NCBI RefSeq assembly: GCF_011694515.1
Contig: NZ_CP050192.1
Location: 914,448 to 978,447, forward strand
DNA: 64,000 nucleotides
Reading direction: 5' to 3'
Source: Mycobacterium sp. DL592
Lineage (GTDB): Bacteria; Actinomycetota; Actinomycetes; Mycobacteriales; Mycobacteriaceae
Positions 43,269 to 51,848 of this stretch are shown piece by piece. Position numbers and translations under genes: made by a program. The stretch's first letter is position 1, and the number at the start of each line of letters is the position of its first letter. Below the pieces are notes generated by a model that ran no database searches, had not been told where the DNA came from, and saw only the letters and a program-made list of their open reading frames with translations.

Positions 43269-45047
43269 TCAGTTAGGCCGGACGGTCTCCTGCGGCTGCT
43301 CCAGGACGACGGTGTTTCGGTCACCGGCCTTGGCCCGGTACATCGCGGCGTCGGCGCGGGCCATCACGGCGGACACCGTTTCACCCGGAATGGCAAGGGT
43401 CGCACCGATACTCAGCGTGGCACGAATCGTCTTGCCGTACTCGGTGATCGGCTCGGCGGCGTGACTGCGGATCGTCTCGCTGATCTGGGCCAGCTCCTCG
43501 ATGCTGCTCAGGCCGGGCAGCACCACGAGGATCTCGTCACCGCCGGTGCGGCCGACCGTGTCGCACGGCCGGACCCGGTCGCGGATTCGGGCCGCCAGAG
43601 TCGACAGGACGGTGTCGCCGAAGCCATGCCCCCAGGTGTCGTTGATGTCCTTGAAGCGATCGACGTCGCAGAACAGGATGCCCAGGTGCACACCGAAAGC
43701 CGGCGGGTGTTCCAGTGCAGCCTCCAGCCGGCTGATCGCCTCGCGGCGGTTGGCCAAACCGGTCAGGGTGTCGAACCGGGCCAGCTGTTCGAGCTGCTGC
43801 TCGACTTTGACGCGGTCGTCGACGATGCGCAGCGCCGCGATGATTCCGTCGCGTTGCCCGTTGGCGTCGACGTAGGGCTTAGCGTGGCCGTCGACCCAGC
43901 GGTAGTCGCCATCGGCCGCACGCACCCGCAGCCGCTGGGCGACGGAAGTACCGACAGTGGTCTGACGCAGTACGGCCACGACGTCGGGGAGGTCGTCAGG
44001 ATGGATCTGACTGGTCAACTCCGAGCCGATCCACTCGTCCATCCGGTATCCCAAAGCGGCCTTCACCGACGGGGACACCCACTCCACCACGTTGCCCTTC
44101 AGGTGCACGATGATGTCGACCGCGTTGTCGGCCAGGATCCGATAGCGCTTCTCGGCCTCGGCGCGTTCCCGGGCCAACTGCTCGCTGCGGATCAACATGT
44201 CCTGCTCGCCGCGGCGCAGCCGGAATCCGATGACCATGGCGATGGCCGTACAGATCAGGACTGACAACGCGAAGGCCGCTCGCTCGCTGCGGCCCAGCGC
44301 CAAGAAGGTCAGCCGCAGCAGCGCCACGACAATCGGAAAGCCGATGCCCAAACCCAAGAGCCGCGCGAGCGCCACCCAGTCAGGACGGGAGAGCAGCCAC
44401 ACCAGCGGCGGTCGGTCGGGGCGCGCCGTCGACAGCGACACCAGAAGCAGCAGCATGGCCACGGCGGTCGCCATCGCCATGCCGGTCTTCGGCCCGTCGT
44501 ACACCAGCGTTGTCGCGCCGAACAGGTAGGCCATCACGGACAGAATCGGGATGAGTCCACCCCCGATGACGCACACCCCCCACAGGGTGGGGGCTCCGCG
44601 GCGGTCCAGCCGGATCGATGCGGCAAGCACCGTCAGGGGGAGCAGCGACCCCGCGGCCTGCAGGCTCGGTCGGCCAGGCCACGGTGATCGGGTCATCCGC
44701 AACGCGTCAGCAAACCACATCTGGTCGAAGCCCAACGATCTGCCGGTGGTGCGCTCCACCACGACCGCGACCGCCAGACCCGCCACCGCAATCGCGATCA
44801 CGCGGCCGGCCCACACCCGGCTGGGTCCCGATCGGCCCGATTGCAGGAGCACCGCCACGGCCAGAGCGGCCAGCGACAGGGAAGTCCAGGGTGTCATCGG
44901 TGGCCAGGTACGACTGATCCGCGTCAGGAATACGGTTCCGGTAGCCCAGCCCGCCCAGTTGAGCGCGGCGACGACGAGCACGAGCCCCGCGGCGGCGCGA
45001 CTTGTCCGCGCCAGCAACACTCGCAACGGAGTCCGGGGCCGGTCCAT
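43269..45047 (-). CDS. Membrane PAS-GGDEF diguanylate cyclase
   Basis: A 592-residue protein with about eight N-terminal helices (to about 275), a PAS domain (about 295-415, YRILADNAVDIIVHLKG), and a GGDEF domain (from LARFDTLTGLANRREAI to near the end). The active site reads RTGGDEILVV, GGDEI rather than GGDEF, with an RxxD product-inhibition site (RPCD) five residues before it. It should make c-di-GMP. It is convergent with the GH16 gene. Confidence 0.88.
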   Translation of the reverse strand: MDRPRTPLRVLLARTSRAAAGLVLVVAALNWAGWATGTVFLTRISRTWPPMTPWTSLSLAALAVAVLLQSGRSGPSRVWAGRVIAIAVAGLAVAVVVERTTGRSLGFDQMWFADALRMTRSPWPGRPSLQAAGSLLPLTVLAASIRLDRRGAPTLWGVCVIGGGLIPILSVMAYLFGATTLVYDGPKTGMAMATAVAMLLLLVSLSTARPDRPPLVWLLSRPDWVALARLLGLGIGFPIVVALLRLTFLALGRSERAAFALSVLICTAIAMVIGFRLRRGEQDMLIRSEQLARERAEAEKRYRILADNAVDIIVHLKGNVVEWVSPSVKAALGYRMDEWIGSELTSQIHPDDLPDVVAVLRQTTVGTSVAQRLRVRAADGDYRWVDGHAKPYVDANGQRDGIIAALRIVDDRVKVEQQLEQLARFDTLTGLANRREAISRLEAALEHPPAFGVHLGILFCDVDRFKDINDTWGHGFGDTVLSTLAARIRDRVRPCDTVGRTGGDEILVVLPGLSSIEELAQISETIRSHAAEPITEYGKTIRATLSIGATLAIPGETVSAVMARADAAMYRAKAGDRNTVVLEQPQETVRPN

Positions 45048-45530
45048 CGGCAGCGCCTCCCCCCAGGTGGTGCAGCGGCACTTCTTGCCGCACGAGTATT
45101 TTCAGCGGCTTCGGCCTGCTTGGCAACTGGCCGCGCGGATAAATGGGTGGTGTTGATTGCGCATCCAGGGCGAAGATCCGGCCGGATTCCCGCGCTCAAA
45201 TGACGCATCCGTCAACAACGGCGTGGTTTCTGACATCTGCTCAGTAGGGTTTGACACGGTGGCGCAGGGAGCGCTTTGATGATCTGGTTAAGAAACTAGC
45301 CGGCCTGGGGCCGGTGTCGCTGCCCGGGGGGCGAGGCACTGGATTGTTGACCACCGCCCAGATGTTCATCAGATCTCTAGGACGCAGCCACCCGAGTGTG
45401 ACTGCAGCTCAACGAACTTCGCGCCAGCGAAGAGAGCAAAGCCGCGGGTTGTATTGCCGCGCAGTCAATTTCACTATTGCTCTCTGCTGGCGCATGGTGC
45501 CGCAATAGAACTGAAAAGGACCGGCCCCCT
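45048..45530. other. 480-bp leader region of the cyclopropane synthase gene, with a long hairpin
   Basis: No convincing gene. A 16-bp interrupted stem (GCGCCAGC at 45421-45428 with GCTGGCGC at 45486-45493, and GAGAGCAA at 45432-45439 with TTGCTCTC at 45477-45484) ends 37 bases before the next ATG. TTGACA at 45251-45256 is a possible -35 for a long leader. The hairpin may be an attenuator or an mRNA stability element. Confidence 0.45.
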
Positions 45531-46394
45531 ATGGCAAAACGGTTGACCCCGCACTTCGACGACGTTCAGGCCCACTACGACCTGTCCGATGAATTCTTCC
45601 GGTTGTTCCTCGACCCGACGCAGACCTACAGCTGTGCGTACTTCGAGCGCGACGATATGACATTGGAAGAGGCCCAGATCGCCAAAATGGATCTGGCACT
45701 GGGCAAGTTGGGTCTGCAGCCCGGCATGACGTTGTTGGACGTCGGCTGCGGCTGGGGCGGGACGATGATGCGCGCTCTGGACAAGTACGACGTGAACGTC
45801 GTCGGGCTCACGCTGAGCAAGAACCAGGCCGACCACGTCCAGCGCTTGTTCGACGAGTCCGACAACCCGCGCTCCAAGCGAATTCTGCTGCAGGGCTGGG
45901 AGCAGTTCGACGAGCCCGTGGACCGCATCGTGTCCATCGGGGCTTTCGAGCACTTCGGCTTCGACCGCTACGACGACTTCTTCGCGTTCGCCTACAACGC
46001 GTTGCCCGACGACGGCGTCATGTTGCTGCACACCATCCTCGGGCTGCGTCCCGAGGACGTCTTCGAGAAGGGCATCAAGCTGACCTTCGAGCTGGCCCGG
46101 TTCTGCAAGTTCATGATCACCGAGATCTTTCCCGGCGGCCGGTTGCCGTCGATCCCGATGGTCGAGGAGCACGCCGCCAAGGCCGGCTTCGACGTCACCC
46201 GGGTGCAGTCTCTTCAGCCGCACTACCCGACGACACTCGACTTCTGGGCCGAGGCGTTGAAGGCCCACGAGGACGAGGCCATCGCGATCCAGTCCCAGGA
46301 GGTCTACGACCGCTACATGAAGTACCTGACCGGCTGCCCACATCTGTTCCGCGTCGGCCTCATCGACGTCTGTCAGTTCACCGTGGCGAAGTAG
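45531..46394 (+). CDS. Mycolic-acid cyclopropane synthase family methyltransferase
   Basis: A 287-residue protein, the usual length of CmaA1, MmaA2 and PcaA. Motifs are [15 protein letters not shown] near the start, SAM loop [13 protein letters not shown] (about 66-78), [10 protein letters not shown], and [16 protein letters not shown] with the catalytic region. It would methylate or cyclopropanate double bonds of mycolic acids. Which member (Cma, Mma, Pca) cannot be decided without comparison. The start has AAAAGGACC upstream. Confidence 0.9.
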   Translation: MAKRLTPHFDDVQAHYDLSDEFFRLFLDPTQTYSCAYFERDDMTLEEAQIAKMDLALGKLGLQPGMTLLDVGCGWGGTMMRALDKYDVNVVGLTLSKNQADHVQRLFDESDNPRSKRILLQGWEQFDEPVDRIVSIGAFEHFGFDRYDDFFAFAYNALPDDGVMLLHTILGLRPEDVFEKGIKLTFELARFCKFMITEIFPGGRLPSIPMVEEHAAKAGFDVTRVQSLQPHYPTTLDFWAEALKAHEDEAIAIQSQEVYDRYMKYLTGCPHLFRVGLIDVCQFTVAK

Positions 46395-46462
46395 CCCGCC
46401 GTCGACTCCCGGTGATCGATACACCGGCCCACCAGGCGCCTGAGCTCTGTCACACTGCGCTG

Positions 46463-46957
46463 ATGATCCAGGGCTTCTCGCACGTCGGCATCTGCGTCAC
46501 CGACCTCGACCGGTCGATCCGCTTCTACACCGGGGTGTTCGGCTTCGTCGTGCTCTACCAACTCGACTTCGAGAACAACGAGGTCGCCGCCACCATGGAG
46601 CAGGAAGGCACGTTCCGCTCGGCGATGCTCATCCGCGATGACATTCGCGTCGAGCTGCTGCAGTGGGTTGACGTCGAGACCACCGGCTCCGGTCAGCGCA
46701 AGCCGATGACCGAACTCGGCTTCACCCATCTGTCGTTCCGGGTCGAGGACGTCGACGGTCTCACCGAGGCCATCGTGGCCGCCGGTGGGCAACTGGTGGA
46801 GTCGACGCGCACCGTGCTCGGCGACCTCGAGGACCCCACGTCGGGCCGGTTCATCTACCTGACCGACCCGGACGGCACCCGCATCGAACTCATGCAGAAC
46901 GTGCCTGACCTCTCGGGCATCAGTGCCGCGGACATCGCCGCCGCGGCCGCCGGTTAA
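46463..46957 (+). CDS. VOC/glyoxalase-family protein
   Basis: A 164-residue protein of two beta-alpha-beta-beta-beta units: FSHVGICVTDLDRSIRFYTG at the start and GFTHLSFRVEDVDGLTEAIV, ending IYLTDPDGTRIELMQN. This is the vicinal-oxygen-chelate fold; the metal-ligand His and Glu positions are present. Substrate unknown. Confidence 0.85.
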   Translation: MIQGFSHVGICVTDLDRSIRFYTGVFGFVVLYQLDFENNEVAATMEQEGTFRSAMLIRDDIRVELLQWVDVETTGSGQRKPMTELGFTHLSFRVEDVDGLTEAIVAAGGQLVESTRTVLGDLEDPTSGRFIYLTDPDGTRIELMQNVPDLSGISAADIAAAAAG

Positions 46958-47015
46958 TCGGAGTCTTTCGGCGCGCCAGGGCGGCGATCCAGCCGATTGA
47001 CGCGATGATACGGAT

Positions 47016-47720
47016 GTGACTGCTGATACCAATGTGACTGAGGCTGAGCCGTCGGCGGCCGAGCCTGGCCAGCAACCCGCCCAAGCCCCGCCGCAGCCGC
47101 GCGCCTGGTCGATGCCCAAGTCCCCGGTCACCCGCACCCAGGCCGACCAGATCGGCCGCGCCGCGGTCGCGGCCGTGGCGGCGGTAGGTCGATCCGCGGC
47201 CGGCATCGCCCGTGCCGGCGCCCGAGTCATCCAGCGGATCTGGCACGCCGCCCAAGCCGTGCCGCCCGCGCTGCAACTGTTCTTCGGCTCGGCCGTGCTG
47301 GGGCTCCTCGGCGTGGTCGGCGCGATCGCGCTGCACACCACACTCGGCCTGATCTGCACGGTCGTCGTCATCCCGATCTGCGCGGCGATCCTGGGTGCCC
47401 TCGGATACCGCTGGTACAACGGCCTCGGCGCCGCTGCGCCCGGCGGGCAGGCAGCCGAGCCGGCCGAGTCCGACCTGATGCGCTCGATGACCTACGTGGA
47501 CCGCAAGCTCACGACTGCGCTGACCTCGTTCGGCACCGAACACCACCAGCAGGCGGTGATCGCCCTCTTCCAGGCCAAGACCGCCGTCGAATTGACGCTG
47601 GGCACCGAGGAAGACCCCGCCAACTACTCGGACATCTCGCTGCGCCCGGACGACTACGGTCTGCGCCCGCGCAGCGTCGAACCGGCTGTGCGCGAGAGCA
47701 ATTCGCTGGCTGCGTCCTGA
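47016..47720 (+). CDS. Two-helix membrane protein with Pro-rich N-terminus
   Basis: A 234-residue protein from GTG 47016. It has a Pro/Ala-rich start (EPGQQPAQAPPQPRAWSMPK), two adjacent helices (FFGSAVLGLLGVVGAIAL and CTVVVIPICAAILGALG) and a soluble tail. Appears specific to mycobacteria; no function is recognised. Confidence 0.6.
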   Translation: MTADTNVTEAEPSAAEPGQQPAQAPPQPRAWSMPKSPVTRTQADQIGRAAVAAVAAVGRSAAGIARAGARVIQRIWHAAQAVPPALQLFFGSAVLGLLGVVGAIALHTTLGLICTVVVIPICAAILGALGYRWYNGLGAAAPGGQAAEPAESDLMRSMTYVDRKLTTALTSFGTEHHQQAVIALFQAKTAVELTLGTEEDPANYSDISLRPDDYGLRPRSVEPAVRESNSLAAS

Positions 47721-47750
47721 GCGTCGATGTGCCGCGACGAGCGATTGACC

Positions 47751-48782
47751 CTATTCCTGAGTGTGGGACATCTGGTCGATCAGCGATCGCTTGAGTTCCG
47801 GCCTGCTCGCGGCGACCAGGGTGAACAATGCCGATCGGGCCAGCAGCTGCGCGGGATCCGATCGAAGCAACGACGGCCCGCCCCTCGCCGCGACCAAAGC
47901 GCCCGCGGCGCGGGTGGCCAGTTCGCAGCCGTCGGAACGGGCTCGCAGAAGGGCCGATGCGTCGCCAAGGCCGGCGTCGAGCCGAGCCCGCACCGCTGCA
48001 GCCTCCGCGCGTAGCGCGTTCGCCGCCGCAGCTTCCCCGGCGTCGTCGAGCAGCCGTACGCAGCGACCGACCAGACCGATCGGAAGCGTTGCGTTGAGCC
48101 GCGACCCGTAGTTCTGGTTGGTCATGAAGTCGGCACGCGATACCCGGCTCGTGATCCGCTCGTCCGGGATGAACAGACCCTCCAGCTCCAGCGCAACCGT
48201 CTGTGACGCGTCGGCCACGAACAGCGGCTGGGGCGTCACCGCCGTGATACCGGGTTGGGCTGTGGCGCTGACCAAACCGGCCACAATGTCACCGGTTTCG
48301 GTGTCGCCTGCTGAGATTTGAATGACGTCGATGATGCCCCAACCGCTGACGAACGGTGCGTGCCCCGACAGCCGCCACCCATCGGACACCTGCTGCGCGC
48401 GCATCCTGGGTGGCACCGGCACAGCCCCGGCGTAGGCTACGCCGCCGCGAATCCGCCCGCTGATCGCACCGGGAAGAACCTCGTCTCGCAGGACGTGATT
48501 CGTGCTGGCTGCCAGCGCGGCGAGCATCCCGTGGTGCTGTACCCAGGTGAACGCGGTAGTCAGGCAACCGCCCGCCATCGCCTCCAGGATCTCGATGATG
48601 TGCGGCAGGCTCAGGCCGGGACCGCCGTACTCGGCTGGCGCGGCGACACCGTACAAGCCGGCTTCGGCGATTGTCTCCCAATGCGTCTCGGGGACGCGTC
48701 CGGTCCGATCCACCTCAAGTGCCGCAGGAAACAGCACGTCGTCGGCGATCTCGCGGGCTCGTTCGACAAGGTTGGATGTCAC
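47751..48782 (-). CDS. Acyl-CoA dehydrogenase family protein
   Basis: A 343-residue flavoprotein of the ACAD fold: N-terminal helical domain with IAEAGLYGVAAPAEYGGPG, a middle beta domain (GWRLSGHAPFVSGWGIIDVI) and a C-terminal helical domain. It is shorter than typical ACADs (~380). The family ranges from fatty-acid and steroid oxidation to HsaA/DszC-like monooxygenases, so the substrate is open. Confidence 0.8.
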   Translation of the reverse strand: MTSNLVERAREIADDVLFPAALEVDRTGRVPETHWETIAEAGLYGVAAPAEYGGPGLSLPHIIEILEAMAGGCLTTAFTWVQHHGMLAALAASTNHVLRDEVLPGAISGRIRGGVAYAGAVPVPPRMRAQQVSDGWRLSGHAPFVSGWGIIDVIQISAGDTETGDIVAGLVSATAQPGITAVTPQPLFVADASQTVALELEGLFIPDERITSRVSRADFMTNQNYGSRLNATLPIGLVGRCVRLLDDAGEAAAANALRAEAAAVRARLDAGLGDASALLRARSDGCELATRAAGALVAARGGPSLLRSDPAQLLARSALFTLVAASRPELKRSLIDQMSHTQE

Positions 48783-48851
48783 AGCGCGACGCTAGCGGGT
48801 TGGCGCGTGCTTCGGGCGGGGCGTGTGGAAATCTGCCGCCGTCGAAAAGCA

Positions 48852-48888
48852 CATCGGGTGGGACCCTGTCGTGAGGCCCCACCCGATG
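48852..48888 (-). terminator. Terminator after the GjpA-like gene
   Basis: An 11-bp perfect inverted repeat, CATCGGGTGGG and its complement, just past the stop of the minus-strand GjpA-like gene. Confidence 0.75.
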
Positions 48889-48900
48889 CGCATGTGTCGA

Positions 48901-50049
48901 CTACTCGCCGGTGCTGCGGCCGCTGCCGCCCGCTGCGGCGGCGTGCGCGGTCTTCTCCGCCGAACGGCTGGCGTCGTGGCTGCCACGTGCCTCACCGCGC
49001 GAACGGTTAACGCCGCCAACGCTCTTGGGCGTTGTCACCGTGGGTGAATCGTCGCCGGCGCCGGCCGGATCCGTCGTCGCCGCACGGGTCTTCGTCCCGC
49101 CACTCGAAGTCGCCGGTGTGTCAGCGGCGTCGGTCTGGGTCTCGGCAGCCGCCGCCGGGGCGGCCGTCGTCACCGTCACCGTGGACTTCAATGCCGGGAC
49201 TGCCGCCGCGGGCGCGGCCGACAGCGGAACAGGTGCAGGTGCTGCGATGGCCTTGGCGATGGTGTCCCGGACGTTCAGCAGCGCGTTGACCAAGCCGGCC
49301 GCGAAGTCAGTGCCCACGCTCAAGATCCCGGTGGTGCCCTGCGGCGCGTACCCGTTGAGGAAGGCGTTGGTGAAAACAGCCGGCGCATTGACGATCGCAC
49401 CGAGGGCGGCGGTGATGTTCCCGGCCGACAGCGCGTCGTAGATGGCTTGCCCGGTGTCACCGACTGCCGCCACCACTCCGGCAATCGGGTTGAGTGCCGC
49501 CAACCCGATCGGCAGCAGCGCGTTCGGCAGTGCGGTGAGCACGTTGGCGACGTTCTGTGCGATTTGCCCGGGGATGTTGAACACCGGCAGCAGGCTGATC
49601 ACCGGAGCCAGGACCAGGCCCAATCCGGCCTGCCAAACGGTCTGGGTGGCGGCGCTGATCTGGCCGGCGGCCAGCTGCTGGCCCGCCGTGAGCAACGCCT
49701 GGGGGATCGAGGTGATGCCTGCGACGAGACTGCCCCCGGCTTGCGACAGCGCAGTGGCGATGGTCTGCGCATAGGCGAGCTGGTTCGTGACGAGCTGGCT
49801 CAGGATCGGGCTCGGGTCAGCCTGAACGACGCCGCCGAGCGCCGCGATGTTGTTAAAAGTCGTGTTCAGGACGTCGACCCAGGTGGTGATGGGGTCGGCC
49901 GACCCGGTCAGCGTCGTTGCGATGCTGGACACGCGCAAGGCCGGCAAGTGCTCGGCAGCCGGTGCGATCACAATCGGCGACAGGGCGATGGCGCCCGCCG
50001 TCAGCAGGGCCGCGCCTTCGGTGACTTTGGAACGTAGTAATGCCTGCAC
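48901..50049 (-). CDS. GjpA-like secreted/porin-type protein
   Basis: A 382-residue protein starting MQALLRSKVTEGAALLTAGA with a signal-like hydrophobic N-terminus. The body repeats amphipathic Ala/Leu-rich stretches (NQLAYAQTIATALSQAGGSL, LPNALLPIGLAALNPIAGVV), followed by a ~110-residue Ala/Thr/Ser-rich tail. Mycobacterial proteins of this type are commonly labelled outer membrane porin GjpA; the porin role is not established by the sequence. Confidence 0.55.
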   Translation of the reverse strand: MQALLRSKVTEGAALLTAGAIALSPIVIAPAAEHLPALRVSSIATTLTGSADPITTWVDVLNTTFNNIAALGGVVQADPSPILSQLVTNQLAYAQTIATALSQAGGSLVAGITSIPQALLTAGQQLAAGQISAATQTVWQAGLGLVLAPVISLLPVFNIPGQIAQNVANVLTALPNALLPIGLAALNPIAGVVAAVGDTGQAIYDALSAGNITAALGAIVNAPAVFTNAFLNGYAPQGTTGILSVGTDFAAGLVNALLNVRDTIAKAIAAPAPVPLSAAPAAAVPALKSTVTVTTAAPAAAAETQTDAADTPATSSGGTKTRAATTDPAGAGDDSPTVTTPKSVGGVNRSRGEARGSHDASRSAEKTAHAAAAGGSGRSTGE

Positions 50050-50092
50050 AGCAGATCCCCTAACCTAGTCGGTAACTTACTGACGCGTAAGG

Positions 50093-50106
50093 TTACTTCG
50101 AAGTAA
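50093..50106. promoter_or_regulatory. 14-bp palindromic operator upstream of the GjpA-like gene
   Basis: A perfect 14-bp palindrome, TTACTTCGAAGTAA, lies 44 bp upstream of the start codon in an AT-rich patch, beside a related imperfect repeat (TAACTTAC...GTAAGGTTA). This is typical of a dimeric TetR-type repressor site. Confidence 0.5.
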
Positions 50107-50183
50107 GAGTACTAAGGGTCGGTTTTATTAAATTCGCTAGCTTGGTTGCTGCCAAGGTCCTGCCAGGCGCCTTGGAACAGGCT

Positions 50184-50972
50184 TTATCGGCCAGGGCCGA
50201 GAACCGCGATCACCTCGTGCAACGGATCGGATGACGTCGCGATCCCACCCAGGAACGGGTGGGAGAGCTCGAGGATGAGGAACAGGTTGGTCGCGATGAT
50301 CAGGCCCACGATCGCCACCATCGGGTAGTGCATCCCGGCCTTCTCGACCCCGTAGATGACCACCGTGCCGACCACCATCGCGCTGGTCAGAAAAATCACC
50401 GCCCACAGTGGCCAGGGTGGTCCGGTGTCGTCGCGTGCGGTGAGCAGCCGTACGGTGCGGGCCTGGCTCACTGAGTCCAGGTTGGCCATTGACGCCGCGA
50501 GCGCGCTCTTCTGGGTGTCGGTCGACGCGTCGGCCTGGCGATAGGCCGCCGATACCTGCGCCAGTGCGGCGTCGGCCTGCGGGGAGCGGGTGCCGGTGCC
50601 GTCGTCCCACTCCGCGATCGCGGCCTGCTCGTAGCGGAGCAGGCTCTCCCGGATGCGGTCGCTGTCGGGCTTGGCGAAAACGTCTACATTCCTTGCCATT
50701 TCGACTGCAGCAGCCCCCTCGGCGCGGGCGTTCGCGTCGGTGGTACTGGTCTGTCCCCACATCGAGGACACCACGAAACCGATGAAGAATGCGTAGATGA
50801 ACCCGATGAAGCCGTAGGTGAACTTGGTGACGTCGTTGTGTTCGTCGCCATTGAGGGCGGGAAACCATCGCCGCACCAGCATGGCGAGGAGCATCGCGCC
50901 GCCGGAGATCAGGACGATCAACCCGGCGAGAAGCAGCCCGGGCGGGATGTGACTCACGATCCAGCCAGTCAT
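50184..50972 (-). CDS. DUF4239 membrane protein
   Basis: A 262-residue protein with four membrane helices, two at each end (PPGLLLAGLIVLISGGAMLL; TYGFIGFIYAFFIGFVVSSM; AVIFLTSAMVVGTVVIYGVE; MVAIVGLIIATNLFLILELS), and a helical central domain. This matches the bestrophin-like DUF4239 family. Function unknown. Confidence 0.75.
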   Translation of the reverse strand: MTGWIVSHIPPGLLLAGLIVLISGGAMLLAMLVRRWFPALNGDEHNDVTKFTYGFIGFIYAFFIGFVVSSMWGQTSTTDANARAEGAAAVEMARNVDVFAKPDSDRIRESLLRYEQAAIAEWDDGTGTRSPQADAALAQVSAAYRQADASTDTQKSALAASMANLDSVSQARTVRLLTARDDTGPPWPLWAVIFLTSAMVVGTVVIYGVEKAGMHYPMVAIVGLIIATNLFLILELSHPFLGGIATSSDPLHEVIAVLGPGR

Positions 50973-51003
50973 CGGATCAACACTATGGCACCGCAGGCCC
51001 GGG

Positions 51004-51822
51004 TCAGTTCGACGGCGGGAAGTACGTCTCCTGTTCGACGGTGCAGACCAACTCGCCGGTGCGGTTGAACATCTGCCCGCTGGCCAATGCCAAGGCGCCC
51101 GTACTGCTCGGCGTCCACTGGTCGTAGAGCAGCCAGTCGCGAAGATCGGCCGGACAGTGAAACAGCACCGAATGGCCCCGCTGTGCGGACTCGCCGACCT
51201 GGCCGCGCGGCACGTTGACCGGCTCGGCCAGGGTCACCGCCGACAGGTAGACCACCATCGCGGCGACCAGCGCCGGATCGCCGGGCACCTCACCGCGGGG
51301 CCGCCACCAGATCCGCGATCTCGCGGGCGCCTCCGTGCCGGCGTCGACGACCTTGCGATCGAACCACTTCAGGCTGGCCCAGCCGCCCTCGTAGGATTCG
51401 GCGAAATGCGGGGCCGGCTCCGGCAGGCCTTCTGGCGCAGGCACTTCCGGCATCGACGGCTGGTACTCCACGCCGTCGGGTGCATTGACGGCCACCGTGA
51501 ACGACGTCATCGCCTCCAGGAGCAGGCGGCCGTCCTGGCGGGCGCTGATGCGGCGTGCCGAGAAGGTGCGCCCCTCCTGCAAGTCGGCCACCTTGAAGTC
51601 CACCGGCCGGCGCGCATCGCCTGCCCGCAGGAAGTAGGTGTGCATGCTGTGCGGGATGCGTGCCGGGGCGGTGCGCGCCGCCGCGATCAACGCCTGCGCC
51701 GCGAGGTGCCCACCCAGGATGTGGTCGAGCGGGGCGGGCAGTTGGGCACCGACGAAGGATGTCGCATCCACGCGGTGAAGCGACAACGCGGCCAGCACCG
51801 CAGGATAGGACGATCGCGTCAC
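51004..51822 (-). CDS. tesB: TesB-type acyl-CoA thioesterase II
   Basis: A ~272-residue double hot-dog protein, LGGHLAAQALIAAARTAPAR, HSMHTYFLRAGDARRPVDF in the first half and a second hot-dog with SAVTLAEPVNVPRGQVGES, GHSVLFHCPADLRDWLLYD and ASGQMFNRTGELVCTVEQET. It hydrolyses acyl-CoA to free acid and CoA. GTG 51822, 27 bases after the zwf stop, is the likely start. Confidence 0.83.
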   Translation of the reverse strand: MTRSSYPAVLAALSLHRVDATSFVGAQLPAPLDHILGGHLAAQALIAAARTAPARIPHSMHTYFLRAGDARRPVDFKVADLQEGRTFSARRISARQDGRLLLEAMTSFTVAVNAPDGVEYQPSMPEVPAPEGLPEPAPHFAESYEGGWASLKWFDRKVVDAGTEAPARSRIWWRPRGEVPGDPALVAAMVVYLSAVTLAEPVNVPRGQVGESAQRGHSVLFHCPADLRDWLLYDQWTPSSTGALALASGQMFNRTGELVCTVEQETYFPPSN

Positions 51823-51848
51823 CGGCGAAATGCTGCCAGACGGTGTTA

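Noticed and set aside
45251..45508. 85-codon ORF upstream of the cyclopropane synthase
   Set aside because: Arg-rich, no domain or ribosome site, and it overlaps the hairpin; better read as leader DNA.
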